DNA of 64,000 nucleotides from Silurus meridionalis (GCF_014805685.1 NC_060896.1:6337389-6401388); one strand, 5' to 3'; counted from the stretch's first letter, positions 11,331-23,433 are shown. Notes: generated by a model from the sequence alone, not told the origin. Numbers and translations are program-made.

Positions 11331-13720
11331 TGAACTTGAAATTGAGACTTTTCAGTTTCTTTCTTTTTTTTCTTTTTATATAAACAAAATGAAAGTACAG
11401 ATAACACTAGAACACTGGAGACCGATCCATCTGCTCATCCTCAATTAATATTTTTATAGTAATGTAAATATACTAATTTAATTTTATTCCAAGGAACCCT
11501 TTTATTTCTGTGCTTCCTGTTTTCTTTTGCGGTAATTTGATTTACGGCACCATTTAATTAGGTTGAAAGTGGACATACTGGATCTTAAATTGGTTTTGGG
11601 TATTTTTTTTTTAAACCACAGTTTAATATCTGAGCGTTGACAAGTTTTAATGGCACACGTCATGCAAGATGCTTGATCAGGTTTTAATGAGTCTATTTGT
11701 GGTCCAAGTACTGAAACCATAGGAAACGTTCCATTAAATATTCCCATTTTTCTAAATGATTCCTGCAAAAGCACATGAAAATCATGCAGTATTTTTGAGG
11801 TTTTTTTTCAACGATGGTGCGACGAATGCCATTGATTTCAGTCAGGCAGCTGGTTTTCTGGGCTCAAATGGACAAAAGTTTAGAAAGTTGGCAGCACATC
11901 ATTTTTATTTATTTTCTTTTTCCCCCATAAAGTATTCTAAACTGGATCTACACTAAATAAATCATTTTGGAGCCAGAGAACAAGTGTCGTCTTGAGCAAT
12001 CTGAGTACACGTTTATAATAACTGGAGCTAGGAACACAGTCACTTCCTGTGGCACTGCATGTTATATTCTTTGTAAACACTGATTGTAGTATTGTTTTTG
12101 ATATTTGCTGTAATTCTCTGCTGTCTGTTAGTCCTTATTTTTTTATTTATATTTTATTTTTTTATTAATCCTTTTCTCTGACGTTAACTGGAATGTTTGG
12201 TTGAATATTTTGACCTTCTGACCAAAAAAAACAGGTACAATATGAGCCAAGCTAAATTCTTGGAAGAATATTCCAAACCTTTCAAATCAGTGAAAAGCAT
12301 TGTTTTTAAAAAAAAAAGATTTGTTTTTATTGTATTTATTCCTTTTTTTTTTTTTTTCCCCAAGGTCTTCTGCGATCCAGCGTAAATATATTGAGACAGA
12401 ACGTTACGTAACCCGTGTGCTCTTACACAATCGCGTGCGGCAATATAGTGCCAAATCTCAACTCATCTCAGCGTCGTGTTGAAACGTGTCGAGTGGAATT
12501 GCACATCCTTTTTAATCTCTGTGGAAAGAGATTTATTTTCTTTAAAAATGGAATGTGATGATATCTGGTGGGAGATCAAGATCAGAAATGTTCATAGTTC
12601 ACTTTAAAGGAGCAGTTTGTCAAATTTTTTTTTTTTTTGAAAGCAACCAATGAGGCGAGAAACCACTTTTTTGTAAACAATCGCACCCAATTCGGCTGAA
12701 TTACCTATTAAGGGAAAAGGTGTGTGTGTGTGGGGATTCAGAGATAAGCAACTGCTTTTCAGCTGAGATTTTAGGGTCTGGAAAAAACATCATGAGAAAA
12801 ATTAATTAAAAGAAAAAGGCAAAATGATCATGTAAATATTTATCTACTGATCTGAACTGCAGGATAGTTACAAGTCTGGAAGTGTTTATTTTTTAATTGG
12901 CAAACTGCACCTTTTTAAGGCATGGTTTAAAGTTCTTGCATAGAAGGACTCCGAACGACAGATTATCCCATCTATTCTATCAGCCACTCATTAATAATAT
13001 GGTGCTTTCATTGTTAAATAGATTTCGAGAATTGTTTTGATGTAATTTTTCAGTGGGCTGAATCTGTCTGTTTTTCCTTTTTGAAGCATTTCAATTTTAT
13101 TTTATTTTTTTTTATTATTGACTCAAGCATTTTTTTATTCTGCTTTATAAAATGCCTCAAAGAATTCCATGTCTCTGCAGGTCTTTGGGGTAGCGTCAGA
13201 ATTGTAATGAGAAATTAGATTATTCATTCACATCAGAAGATCTGCAGCACCGCAGGCACCATCATGTGATCTGGTTTGCTGCTTGGAAAGCATTAGGACA
13301 CCAGTTCTGACAAACCTTTGATCGCATTTTACAATCAATAATAGAAACTACCAGGTGAACAGACTTCAGACTATATACGAGAAGGAAGCCATGCATGGAT
13401 TAATTCTGATTGTAACACTGGTGCGATTTTATCCAAGCATCGAGTGTGAACACAAAGCCACAGATACGCCAGACCCGTTCTGCATGACATGCCAGCTATT
13501 GTCTGTCAGCATTCCATGACAGTGTTACTCATTCAAGTGCAATCAATCATATAGTCCTTGAAATTCAATGCAAGTGCAAGCTAGTACTTTTCCATAAATA
13601 GATCTGCTAATCAGCTTCATTCCTTTTTGTCTTTTTTTTTGTTGTTGTTGTTGTTTTTTCCATTTCCTTCATCTTTTTATGCTGATCCAATAAACTGGAA
13701 GTAAGACTGTTGCAAGAAAC
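11098..13720 (+). other. itpkc: ITPKC 3' untranslated region
   Basis: The sequence after the TGA at 11095-11097 is A/T-rich, with several poly-T and poly-A runs and no coding exon. AATAAA signals occur at 11956-11961 and 13689-13694. The second, in CCAATAAACTGG, is followed by a T-rich stretch and is my choice for the main end, which would give a 2.6 kb 3'UTR. The exact cleavage site cannot be read from sequence. Confidence 0.5.
13689..13694 (+). terminator. candidate poly(A) signal of ITPKC
   Basis: A canonical AATAAA on the plus strand followed by T-rich DNA. An earlier AATAAA is at 11956-11961, so alternative polyadenylation is possible. Confidence 0.45.
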
Positions 13721-14318
13721 TGCTCATCTTTTCTTTAGAATTCTAGCTCGGTAAACATTTTCTACTCATCTTTGGTATAGAATTAGTTGTGTACGCAGTA
13801 CTAATTTATTAATTTATAGTTCTTTTACAATCCAGTTACTTATTAATGTAGACTTTAAGATATAAATCATACAGTTACCAGTTAACAAAAAAGATTTACA
13901 ATGATAACATCTTTTCCATTGCAAGCAAGACCAAGCTCATGCTTTCATCATTTCCTTGAACAGAAATAACGCTTGCTCAACCAGAAGTGACCACAGGAAG
14001 GCAAACCATTTCACCTGCCAGAGAAATGCAACCAGAGAAAATGGTTTACAAATTTAAATAACTGTACTACTTTACTCTAAACACAAGAGATTAGATGTTA
14101 GATTTTTTAAACAAGGTACTTATGATCATTCTGTATATGATATGCACAAAATTGCCTGCAGTCGAGAGACTTTGTCATTTCAACAGGTGAAACTTTTTTT
14201 TCCAGGACCAAAGTGCTCCATAAAACAATATAAACTAAAACTTCTAAATAAAAAAAATTAAATGTACATTTCCAAAATGACCTTATCCTGACAAAACTAG
14301 AGCTACAAATGGTTATAT

Positions 14319-14472
<154 letters not shown>

Positions 14473-14754
14473 AATTGAATGAAGTGCAAATGTTTTTTCC
14501 TTGTTGGTACGTCTGAATTAATGACCTTAGGTTTTGTCCTGAGCAATGAGTCACAATTAAGAAGTCTTTCCAGGAACCTGCTTAGCTCCACCTACTGCTT
14601 CTCATATATGAGAAGCTAAAATCATATATGCTTAAAATAGCACTACACTCAAGAGTGAAAGTTGAATCACGTAGTGTTCGTTTTCCTTCGCACACAGTTC
14701 CAGTACACACCAGTAAGAGTTGTTCTGCATTGTAACCTTCAACACAATGAAAAA

Positions 14755-14985
14755 CTTGGTGTTCAGTGGTTAAGGCTCCGGGTTACTGATTGGACGGTCG
14801 GGATTCGAGCGTCGCTTTTATCACCAAGCTGCCACTTTTGGGGACCCTGAGGAAGGCCCTTAACCCTCAGTGCTCCAAGCACGTGACAAAAAATAAAGAG
14901 AAAGCGACAGCACCTTTTAGTGCATGCCTATTCGAACGCTGGATGATTGGAAAATCAGTCACTGAAAGCAGGTAATCAGATTCAG
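14755..14985 (+). mobile_element. tRNA-headed SINE, diverged
   Basis: It has an A-box-like GTGGTTAAGGCTCCGGGTT and a B-box-like GGGATTCGAGC, then CCAAGCTGCCACT and the family hallmark GGAAGGCCCTTAACCCTCAGTGCTC. The same hallmark recurs at 24757-24960, 43225-43330 and 57536-57690. It lies between the converging ITPKC and ACTMAP 3' ends. Confidence 0.65.
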
Positions 14986-15380
14986 GGGTCTGCGATGTTC
15001 ATTCACATTTATTTTCCTTTTATTAACAATGCATTTAATGCTGTTTAACAAAAAATAAATAAATAAAATCCATACTTGGATTATTTTTCCAGAAATTTTG
15101 ATAGTTTTCCTGTATTATGCAGTTTGTGGAGAAATATTTTCTAGAGAAATACTCTGGAAGTCTTCAAGGAGCTGGTGTATTTACACTGAGATCCTGTAAC
15201 ACTTTACAAGTGACTTCTGATGAAAACTAGAATTAATTTAATAGCCTGTGGCGATAAATACTTGTGCAGACAGCTTTGCAATCTGTTTTCATTCTTTCCA
15301 CCCACTTTGACATGGGATATTTATTCTGTGTGAAGACAACTAATAATTTTGGGCAGAGCAGCAAAATAGCACATTCCTGC

Positions 15381-15386
15381 TTTATT
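15381..15386 (-). terminator. candidate poly(A) signal of ACTMAP
   Basis: TTTATT on the plus strand is AATAAA on the minus strand, about 165 bp past the ACTMAP stop at 15549-15551. ITPKC and ACTMAP therefore converge tail to tail across 13.7-15.4 kb. Confidence 0.55.
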
Positions 15387-15548
15387 TAGCACCATAACAT
15401 TTTTGCAACAGGAATCCATCCTAGAGAAATGCCAAAGAAATAAGGCCACCTAGTGGATGAAAGGTTAAACACAGGCACCCATTCGAGTGCATCCTGAGTA
15501 CACACTAAACACACACATGCTGCGTTCCCACAGCAAATGTTCTTGCTA

Positions 15549-18500
15549 TCAGTTTTCCTGTGAGGTGTGTAGTAGCACCACTTGGCCTGAGAGTCCTTCC
15601 TCCACACCACCAGGGGGCAGCACATAGTAAGATCCATCACCTGCCCTCTGAGAATCCATTTCTTTAAGCTGCATGTTACTCTGTGCCACTGTATCCAACA
15701 TCCAGAGCTGGTAGCGCAGACTTTTCCCCTGCTTGGCTAAGATGTAGACCTCAGCTGGATTCTTGAGCCAGTCAGCTGGTGCAGTACCTCGCCCAAGATG
15801 CAGCCACGGCAGAGTGGTGTCAGTGGAGAGCTGCTTGCCGCTCACGCTTCCCTCTGCCAGACCAAGCAGCACACCTAGACATGCAACATTTAACACCTAG
15901 TCATTTAATGTATTCATGCATTTCTAAAATGTAACTACGTGTATTTTCAAAACACCCTGATTTTCAGTGCTTCGGTTTAATTGGTGATGACTGCGGTGTC
16001 AAAAACCACATCTAAAAACATGGTTATTGGAATTAGTGCAGCAGTCAACAGTCTGCTCAGTGGAGTCTGGCCACTCTGCCAATGTATAGTTTTGAAACAC
16101 CTCGTCTTTTATGGTCTTCGAGGGGCACATGTTCCTTTTGTTTATATGCAACAAACTAGGCACAGTATTTATTTGGCCCAAACAAATATATACATTTTAC
16201 TCTATTTTCATTGAAAGACAAATAACATCTTAACACACTCTTGGCATAAGGACAGTTTGCTTCCAAAACCTTCAAGCTGAAATACTTTGCAATGCCTCTT
16301 GTAAAACTTGCCAAAGATGTTCTTCAATATATGGAGATTTCCTTTACATTGTGATAGAGTTCATCCCAGAGCAGTTCAATAGGATTTTGGTGCAGTGACT
16401 GGGCAGGCCTTTCCATTATAGAGAACAGTCTTGAGAGCTTGGATGTATGCTTCGGGTCATTGTCGTCTCGCAAGTTACAATGAGCGGCAGTCCAGACAGG
16501 ATTGAATGGTGTTGAAGTATAGAATAAAAGCCATGTTGGGTCTTCAACTTTTCCTGCGCCAAAACAACCCCAAACCATTAAGCTTCCACCTGTAGTCTGC
16601 TTACATCTTCTCTCCTGTTCTCCATCTTACACTGTCCAATTCTTGTGGGTTTTTTTTTTTACATAGTTTCTTTCAGATAAACAAAAGAAAAGTACATGTG
16701 CCAGTACAAAAACCATAAAAGACTAGGGGTTTCTAAAGTTTTGACAGGCTCTGTATGTGTAGTATATACACCAATCAGGCATAACATCATTATTAAGTGA
16801 ATAACACTGATTATCTCTTTATCATCACACCCGTTAATGGGTGGGATACATTATGCAGCAAGTGAACATTTTGTCCTCGAAGTTGACGTGTTAGAAGCAG
16901 GAAAAATGGGCAAGCGTAAGGATTTGAGCGAGTTTGACAAGTTGTGACGGCTAGACGACTGGGTCAGAGCATCTCCAAAAATCTCCATACGTGGGGAGCG
17001 AAGGCGGGACCACGTGGTCCGAGCAAACTGACGAGTTTCTGTAGCTCAAATTGCTAAAGACGTTAATGCTTCAGTGGCACCAACACAGTATTATGATGTT
17101 TGAACAATCAGATTTTAATCAGCATTTTGCAGCTTCTTATAATCCACTTAATTACTCGCATTACATGAAATTACTAAGGAATAATTATTAACCTTTCAAA
17201 GACAGAGAACTAATGAGTGCACAAACGCTGTGTGCTTTAACTAGTGTGCAAAGGTGTGCTTTAAGTAGTCCAAATAACAATAATTGTATGGAAGGCATCA
17301 GATGCAAAGTAGGTGAAGAACACTATATGTAAAGGAGGGCTATTTGCGTTCAATAGTTGATGCAAGTTTGGATATCAGATAAAATTTTACTGAAACTGAA
17401 ACTCAAGCGTCGAATGATTATAAGCAATGAGATATTCGAGTTTCATGAGGTAAATTTTTTTTTTTATGCTGTTGAATGAATAGTACATCAGCGTTTTCTG
17501 GTGGTTTCGAGCGAAATAATTAGATAGACTTATTCACTATTCAAACGATTCAAATAATTTTGGCTTGAAACAAATATTGCGAAATGGAATGAAATGTGTT
17601 CGTTTAAGTGAAAGACTTCGTCGTAATCATTCGGCGTGCACATTTTTGCATGTGTTTTCACACATGCAAAACCGAATCAGTTATCTATGAATCTATCGCC
17701 CCGCGAGTGGAAAGAATGTGATAGATATAGACAGCTACCTCAACTTACACAAACATTTGTAAACATCTTTAGTAGGGCTGCAACTAATGATCATTTTGAT
17801 TATCAATTAATCGAGTATTTATTTTTCGATTTATTGGAATTTTTTTTATGTTTTGTTAATTATAACTATATAAAATCCTAATTCAGGGTATTTATGTATA
17901 CAAGCGTAGTTAAAAAGGCAAAAGCCACATATCATCTTTCATTATGACATGTTAAAGCTTATAGTGGCTGCTGGTTGAGGAGTGCATGGGGGATTTCTCC
18001 TTTAAACAAATTCCCTCATGCAGGGTTGTTTTTTTGTAAAACAAAAAAAAAAACTGAAAAGTATTGAAAGGTGAAGCGATTTGTGTAAATCAACATTTGC
18101 AGAAAGCAAAATGACAACCATGCTTTAAAAATCTATATAAAATATAGATTTTGTTCAGTTGTGAAGATATAAGCACCTGGAATATATAATTAATTTAATT
18201 TTGTATAATAATGAAATGAAATATGCATCAATTAAATATACAAACATTGAAAGCATTTGAAGGTAGTAAAGCCGGTACTGTTGTAAGTTTACACAGCAAG
18301 TTTACAGGATTAATTACAAAAAAGGAAGAAAATATGCATCCGAGTACAAATGCATAAGTATACGCAAAAAAATGTAATCGTTTACTGCTGCTGTTATTCT
18401 TTGATTTTTGATTTAGTGTTTCTTCGCACCGGTTTAACTGAATCCATCAGATTGCGCAACCTGATGCTCGCGAGTCACGACAGGACAGATCCCGTGCGAG

Positions 18501-21500
18501 TTTCCCGAAGTTACAAACAGTTTGCACAATAGCACTTTATTAAACTACACCATTTTCACACGATGATGATTACACAGTTTTCGCTTTCATCCGTGACACC
18601 GGTTTGATTTCTTTTCACATGCTCGTGCATCGCTTCCATCCCACACAAGCGGCGCTTTGCGTAACTTGCAGATACAGTTTTCTTTGTTGCGTTTAATAAA
18701 AAATTCTTTCACGCTTTGGATGACTTGGGACGCACACTTTTTCCTGCTGCGGGATTTCCTGTACTCTGCGCCGTTCATGCGGCTGTGTTATCTTAACGTC
18801 ACGCTGACCCGTAACTTGAGCAGCTGTAATCGATAGCTACATTCGTTGACAAAGAATTTCATTATCAATTATTTTCGATTTTATCAAGTAGTTGTTGCAG
18901 CCCTAATCTCTAGACGACATTTACTATCTGTGCATGTGAAACCATGTTACTTCATTCTCAGTATAGTTGTCATTTCTATATTATAAATCTTTTTTATACA
19001 CTATTTCCCAAACTGTTATCGCAAAGCTGCAGGCACACAATTGTGTCTTTGAATGGGGTAGCAGTACATTTACCAAACCTGTTCCATCATGACAAAGCAT
19101 CTGTGCACAGAGCCAGCTCAATGAAGATATGCCTTACATGGGTTTAAGTTGAAGATTTGAGTGGCCTCCTATAGAGCTCTGATCTCAATTGGATGTATGA
19201 ATCTTATAATCAGGTGTTCACAAACTTTGTATGTTTATATTTATTTCCTGATGTGCATGTGTTTCAGTCTCTCACCTGAAGCCACCCCCCAGTGAGCTTT
19301 GTGACCTCTGCGTAAGCACGGCTCATGGTTGAAGTCCTCGTCATATCTGATGCGAAGCAGTTAAGCTAAGCTCCAATAACAACGCAATAACATCATCAGT
19401 GATCAAACCTGTATTAGCCAGATTGCATGTGTCGGTTTGGATACGGTATTAAGATCGGCTGTCCGTCAGTGAGATGTTTCAAGATTAGTGCAGCATTGTT
19501 TCCCATCATGCCCCCGGAGAGACTCTGAGCTCTGAAACCGCACACCTCTTCTGCAAGGAGGGCCATGTTGCTGGCTGCAGAGAAAAGAAAGATCAATTAC
19601 ACATAGAAAAATGGGGAAGGATATTAATATTCCACAACAATAATATTCGTATAAATAATATTGATATTACTTTCATGGAATTTGTGTTTCTAACATAATC
19701 ACTGATATTACAGGGTTTCACATTCAGGTTAGTTTAAAAAAAAATAAAAATTTAAAAAAAAATTTAAAAAAAAAGGTATTGAGAGTCATTTTATGGCAAA
19801 TTTCTACATTTCCGAAGCATTTTTTAAAATAAAACCGAACACTTTAAAATATATCACAACTGTGATATAGAATGAGGTTTTCTATCAGCCTGCAGAAAAT
19901 TTTTGTGATTTTTCTTGGGGGTTTTCTAACAAACGCAATCTTAAACAGCATGTACATTTACAGCATTTACTATATAAACCTGAACTATACATCAATATAC
20001 ATTTATGGCCACCGATCAGGCACAACATATGTCCTGTCTAATATTGTGTTGGTCACCACAAAAACATAAACCATCGAGCATTAACAGCATTAACTTCTTC
20101 AGCAGTTTGAGCTACAGGAGTTTGTCCGTTGGATCGGACCACACGGACCAGCCTTCACTCCCACGTGCACTCATGAGCCTCGGCCGCCCACGACCCCGTC
20201 GCTGGTTCACCACTGTTCCTTCCTTGGAGCACTTTTAATAGATTCTGACCACTGCAGACCAGAAACATCTTACAAGATCTGCAGTTTTGGAGATGCTCTG
20301 ACCCAGTCGTCTAGACATCACAATTTGGCGCTTGTCAAACTCAAATCCTTACACTTGCCCATTTTTCCTGCTGTTAACACATCAACTTTGAGGACAAAAT
20401 GTTCACTTGCTGGATAATATATTCCACCCACTAACAGGTGCCATGATGAAGAGACAATAACTAAATAAATATTTAGCAATATCTGGGAGATCCTGTAATG
20501 GTATATTCTTTTCTAATTTATTTCTGTTAATTAATGTTCAATTGGTTCTCCGTTAATTTCGGTTAATCGATGTCGCACGGGCAATTTAGCCAGTTGAATT
20601 TGATTTGGTTTTTACCAAACTGTTCTGGTGGCTCTAAAAAGTTATGAGGAATCGTTTTCAATCTACATTGTCTTTCATTTCAACTTCAATAGGATAAAAA
20701 ACGTGCACGATTCGGCGATCAGTCGACTATTGGCAATTATTAGTGTTTGGACTCGATGATTCATTTCATGTTATTCCATGATTATGCAAAAGGTTATAAA
20801 AAGCTGGAGTGGGTTAAACGTTTACAATAAAAGTGTATCTATATCAGAATTCACGGTATTGCCACAATTTTGCAGACACCTGGTCATAAGTATGGTATGT
20901 GCTTTTTGAGCATCATATTTCACATTTAGTCCAAATTTACTCTTATAATTCATTCCACCCTTCTGGGAAGATTTTCCACTAGATTTTTGAGTGTGGAGAT
21001 GTGTGATCATTCAGACACAAGGGTGTAAAGTCAGGTACTGATGTAGGTGAGGTGAGGAGGCCTGGGGTGCAGTCAGCATTCGGATTCATTCCAAAGGTGT
21101 TCAATAGTGTTGGAGGTCAGAGCTCTACAGCAGGAGATCTTCCACTCCAACCCATGCAAAGCATATCTTCATGAAGTTGGCTTTGTACACAAGTTTGGGC
21201 CTCCTTGTTCAAGTGAAGGGAAAATTCCATGCTACTGCATCCGAAGACACCCTGTGCAATTGTGTGCCTTCCCTTTTACAATAACAGTTTGAGAAGGAAC
21301 CACAGAACTGGTATTATATTGGGAATGTTGGGCGTCCCAATACTTTTTTTCATATAGCTCACTCATTTTATCACTGATCATGCAAGTGAAGACTCCAAAC
21401 GTGTTCACATCTTTTGCATTTCTTTCTTTCTGCACTGTTATTGTGTTTTTTCTGTACAATTGACAGCTAAAGTACGACCCATGGGAATAAACTGATAGCA

Positions 21501-22549
21501 GTGAGAACAGTGTCGGCGTTCCTGGCACAAACCTTACAAGCATCATGGGAATGCAACTTTGCATTCAAGCACAGAAAACAACACTTTTGTGTCGGGATCT
21601 GATCAGACACAGTTGTTCCTTTCTCACAGTAATGACCAACCAGAGTACCTGAAAACATCTCCCCTTGTGCAGTGTAGCCTCTGTTCACTGCTATTTGCAT
21701 GATGCTTTCCATAGATACGGTCATGGCCGGCTTCATCAGATGGCCTGCCATCCATAAAGCCACTAATCCACATCTAAAACCAGAGCAGTAAACATAAACA
21801 GTGACATTTTTTGTAATGTTAGAGATTAAAGTGACCTTTGTATTAAATCAAATCACTCCTGAAGTAGTAAAGTCCAATAAATCAGTACGGAATGCAATCT
21901 TTTAGAAGGTTTAATGTACAATGCTGCCTCCTGAGTATGCTGAAGCATTTAGCATGGCAATCGAAGAGCAATACGCCAAGTCCAAATTCGAATGAATTGA
22001 CGTCCAAACATCAACATCTTAAAATTGAACCAAAAGACTTGTGTCCTTTAGTAAAAATAACAATACATTATATATGAATGAGGTCAAACTGTGACTTAGA
22101 AATCACGGTACGTATGGAACCGTGAAATTTGTGTACCGTTACACCCCTAATGTAAGGTTTGAGACATTACATAATGAAAAAAGACTCACTTGGGTCCATC
22201 CTGGATTAATGAAGGCACGTAGGTGTTAAACAGCACCCACTGCAGGTCCTTTCTGAAACTTTATAAAGAAGAAAACTGGTTGTAAAGCAGAACATTTAAA
22301 GTCTAAAAAAAGTGTGCACTTTCTATGCAATTAACTAGATTTTAGATTTCCCCTTCCTTGATCGGTCATTTACCTGCTCTCTCTTTGTTTAAGGAGCAAA
22401 CAGGCTTCCTTAAAGTCTCCTTCAACTGAAGTCCTGCCCTCTGCTATGGCCTGATACAGCTTCTTCTTGCTGGGCAGTAAAGGAGCTGAAGCTGGGGCAG
22501 GTGGAGGTGGAGGTGGAGGTGGTGGAAGGGAAGATGGTGATACAGACAT
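15549..22549 (-). CDS. actmap: actin maturation protease ACTMAP (C19orf54)
   Basis: This cysteine protease removes the acetylated N-terminal residue(s) of actin so that mature actin can form. Six minus-strand exons in transcript order, 22549-22374, 22252-22190, 21773-21649, 19574-19445, 19346-19276 and 15874-15549, have GT-AG borders and matching phases and give 296 residues (human about 351). Visible features: an N-terminal proline run (SSLPPPPPPPPPAPAS); the catalytic cysteine segment GPKCGLVALWMAGHL across exons 2-3; RGYTAQGEMFS; LSGGMMGNNAALILKHL; LIPYDEDFNHEPC; the histidine segment RGHKAHWGVASG; and LAKQGKSLRYQLWMLD near the end. Positions of Cys and His fit the C39-like papain fold described for the family. 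An in-frame TAG lies 21 bp before the ATG (22549-22547). Its 5' neighbour SNRPA runs in the opposite direction from the same promoter interval. Confidence 0.94.
16085..16752 (-). mobile_element. Tc1-like transposon, broken, with inverted ends
   Basis: The left end (TAGTTTTGAAACACC..CGTCTTTTATGGTC.., 16087 on) is matched inverted by the right end (..CCATAAAAGACTAGGGG..TTTCTAAAGTTTTG, to about 16745). The minus strand keeps transposase pieces: MVWGCFGAGKVEDPTWLL, a DNDPKHTSK segment with the second catalytic D, and NPIELLWDEL with the catalytic E. About 665 bp remains of an expected 1.3-1.6 kb, so it is internally deleted and dead. The copy at 3300-4250 is a relative. Confidence 0.8.
16768..17102 (+). 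mobile_element. Tc1-like element of the CACCGATCAGGCATAACAT family, deleted
   Basis: It starts with CACCAATCAGGCATAACATC, the terminal sequence of a common teleost Tc1-like element. The plus strand then encodes the transposase start MGKRKDLSEFDK at 16906 and a helix-turn-helix region (RGERRRDHVVRAN), with frameshifts. It is the inverted partner of 20009-20465. Confidence 0.78.
17773..18905 (-). mobile_element. hAT transposon, internally deleted, with 8-bp target-site duplication
   Basis: It begins TAGGGCTGCAACTAATGATC and ends GTTGTTGCAGCCCTA, giving inverted ends typical of hAT. Flanks ATCTTTAG (17765-17772) and ATCTCTAG (18906-18913) form an 8-bp target-site duplication with one mismatch. 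On the minus strand, 18778-18587 encodes a start like the BED zinc finger of hAT transposases (RKKCASQVIQSVKEFF, then ENCICKLRKAPLVWDGSDA). The second cysteine of the finger (normally CKLC) is replaced by R, and the catalytic body is missing. Confidence 0.88.
18990..19232 (-). mobile_element. Tc1-type MITE (family TATATTGCCAAAAG), inverted copy
   Basis: The right side reads TAATCAGGTGTTCACAAACTTT and the left side carries ACACAATTGTGTCTTTGAATG, the reverse complement of motifs in the copies at 20855-21358 and 44298-44582. It sits just downstream of ACTMAP exon 5 in transcript terms. Confidence 0.6.
20009..20465 (-). mobile_element. Tc1-like element of the CACCGATCAGGCATAACAT family, second copy
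   Basis: It starts ACCGATCAGGCACAACAT and shows, antisense, the transposase N-terminal half: GTTGGATCGGACCACACGG, CTCATGAGCCTCGGCCGCCC, GATGCTCTGACCCAGTCGTC and the reverse complement of MGK-KDLS near 20365. It ends around CAGGTGCCATGATGAAGAG. It lies in an ACTMAP intron, inverted relative to 16768-17102. Confidence 0.82.
20855..21358 (+). mobile_element. Tc1-type MITE, family copy in ACTMAP intron
   Basis: It opens GTATTGCCACAATTTTGCAG and closes GTCCCAATACTTTTTTTCATAT. Internal landmarks shared with 54483-54954 are CTTCTGGGAAGATTTTCCACT, GTGAGGAGGCCTG-GGTGCAG, GTCAGAGCTCTA and AAAGCATATCTT. No transposase frame remains. Confidence 0.78.
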
Positions 22550-22600
22550 GATCTCCTGGTTATTACACTAGGACAGAATGCAAGGAGGTAAGAATGTGCA
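22374..22600 (-). promoter_or_regulatory. ACTMAP start region with upstream splice acceptor
   Basis: On the minus strand the ATG (22549-22547) is preceded by ACCAGGAGATC and, 20-odd bp further up, by TTGCATTCTGTCCTAG, a good acceptor. The 5'UTR is therefore probably split, with an untranslated first exon somewhere in 22820-23350. A donor-like GGAG/GTTAGTAC lies at about 22826-22819. Confidence 0.45.
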
Positions 22601-22864
22601 TTATAGACATTAATTAGAGAACATCTGGGGATTCAATAATGAATAGAATTTTATACAACCATTAAAAACGTAACATCTTTTTTTTTTTAACCATACACCC
22701 CCTTTGAACAACTTCTACTTCAACTGTTATATAGGAATAACATTTTTTTTTCAGATTATGATCACCAGTTTCTGTAATTAACTACAACATTTACATACAT
22801 GAATAGAAACATCTGTACTAACCTCCATTGCAATTCAATTCCATGGCAAACTGCTCTGACATGA

Positions 22865-23005
22865 GGCTAAATCCCAATTCGATATGAACACCCTGCATAA
22901 GTGCACTACGCACAATACAAAAAGAATATCGCCAGCACCCTACATAGTGCACTACATAATCAAAAAGAAAGCTATTTGGGATCCAGCCCAATTCCGCGTC
23001 GTGGG
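22865..23005. repeat. dispersed TAGTGCACTA / ATTTGGGAT-CAGCC element, copy 1
   Basis: It contains AAATCCCAATTCG, CTGCATAAGTGCACTACGCA, CCCTACATAGTGCACTACAT and GCTATTTGGGATCCAGCC. I know this arrangement as a very common teleost repeat. Related, more diverged copies are at 23575-23705 and 31095-31200. The minus-strand reading frame over it (22818-23078) is not a gene. Confidence 0.6.
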
Positions 23006-23239
23006 GGTGGAAATAGACACGACTTCCTAATAAGGAAATAAATTGTAAACGCACCACGGATTCACCCTCAGTCTGCAAAACGCTGTATTTTTTGCACCTG
23101 TATAACCAAGATTTTATTTTTATTTTTTTACAAAGTTAAGCAAAAATTTCAGTTTAACAACAGCAACAACTCGAGTACCCGAACATAATAAAATGGTGCA
23201 ACGTACACGCTGGCAAATCAGATCAAAAGGATGTACGCG

Positions 23240-23433
23240 CGTGCTCTAGGGTGGCCAATGAAAACAGGTCTTGGAACGTTAGAATCCACTAATCGGAGAG
23301 GGTTATGTAGCTGGCGATCCAATCGCAGGGCGAGCGTAAGAAAAGGGCGGGACTTCCGGGAGTAATAGTAGCGTGGTGCTAGTTTAGCTTGAGGGTAAAA
23401 CCGGTGTTCGAGTGTCGTTGCTGATTTTGTATT
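23240..23433. promoter_or_regulatory. bidirectional ACTMAP-SNRPA promoter
   Basis: A G/C-richer island between two head-to-head genes. CCAAT boxes occur at 23255-23259 and 23319-23323, a GGGCGGG Sp1-type site at 23345-23351, and an ETS-type ACTTCCGG at 23352-23359. There is no TATA box. The SNRPA untranslated first exon ends at a GTAAGT donor at 23434. Paired CCAAT and ETS sites are typical of housekeeping bidirectional promoters. Confidence 0.65.

Larger units (their letters stand above)
15875..19275 (-). other. ACTMAP last intron, nearly all DNA transposons
   Basis: This 3.4 kb intron contains a Tc1-like copy (16085-16752), a CACCAATCAGGCATAACAT-family copy (16768-17102), a hAT element (17773-18905) and a Tc1-type MITE (about 18990-19232). 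The remainder, about 17103-17772, is A/T-rich with nothing recognised. Confidence 0.8.

Noticed and set aside
15981..16214. 77-codon plus-strand frame
   Set aside because: It overlaps the left end of a Tc1-like element in an ACTMAP intron and lacks any family match.
22818..23078. 86-residue minus-strand frame near the ACTMAP promoter
   Set aside because: It overlaps a dispersed repeat and matches no protein family; at most it covers a 5'UTR exon.
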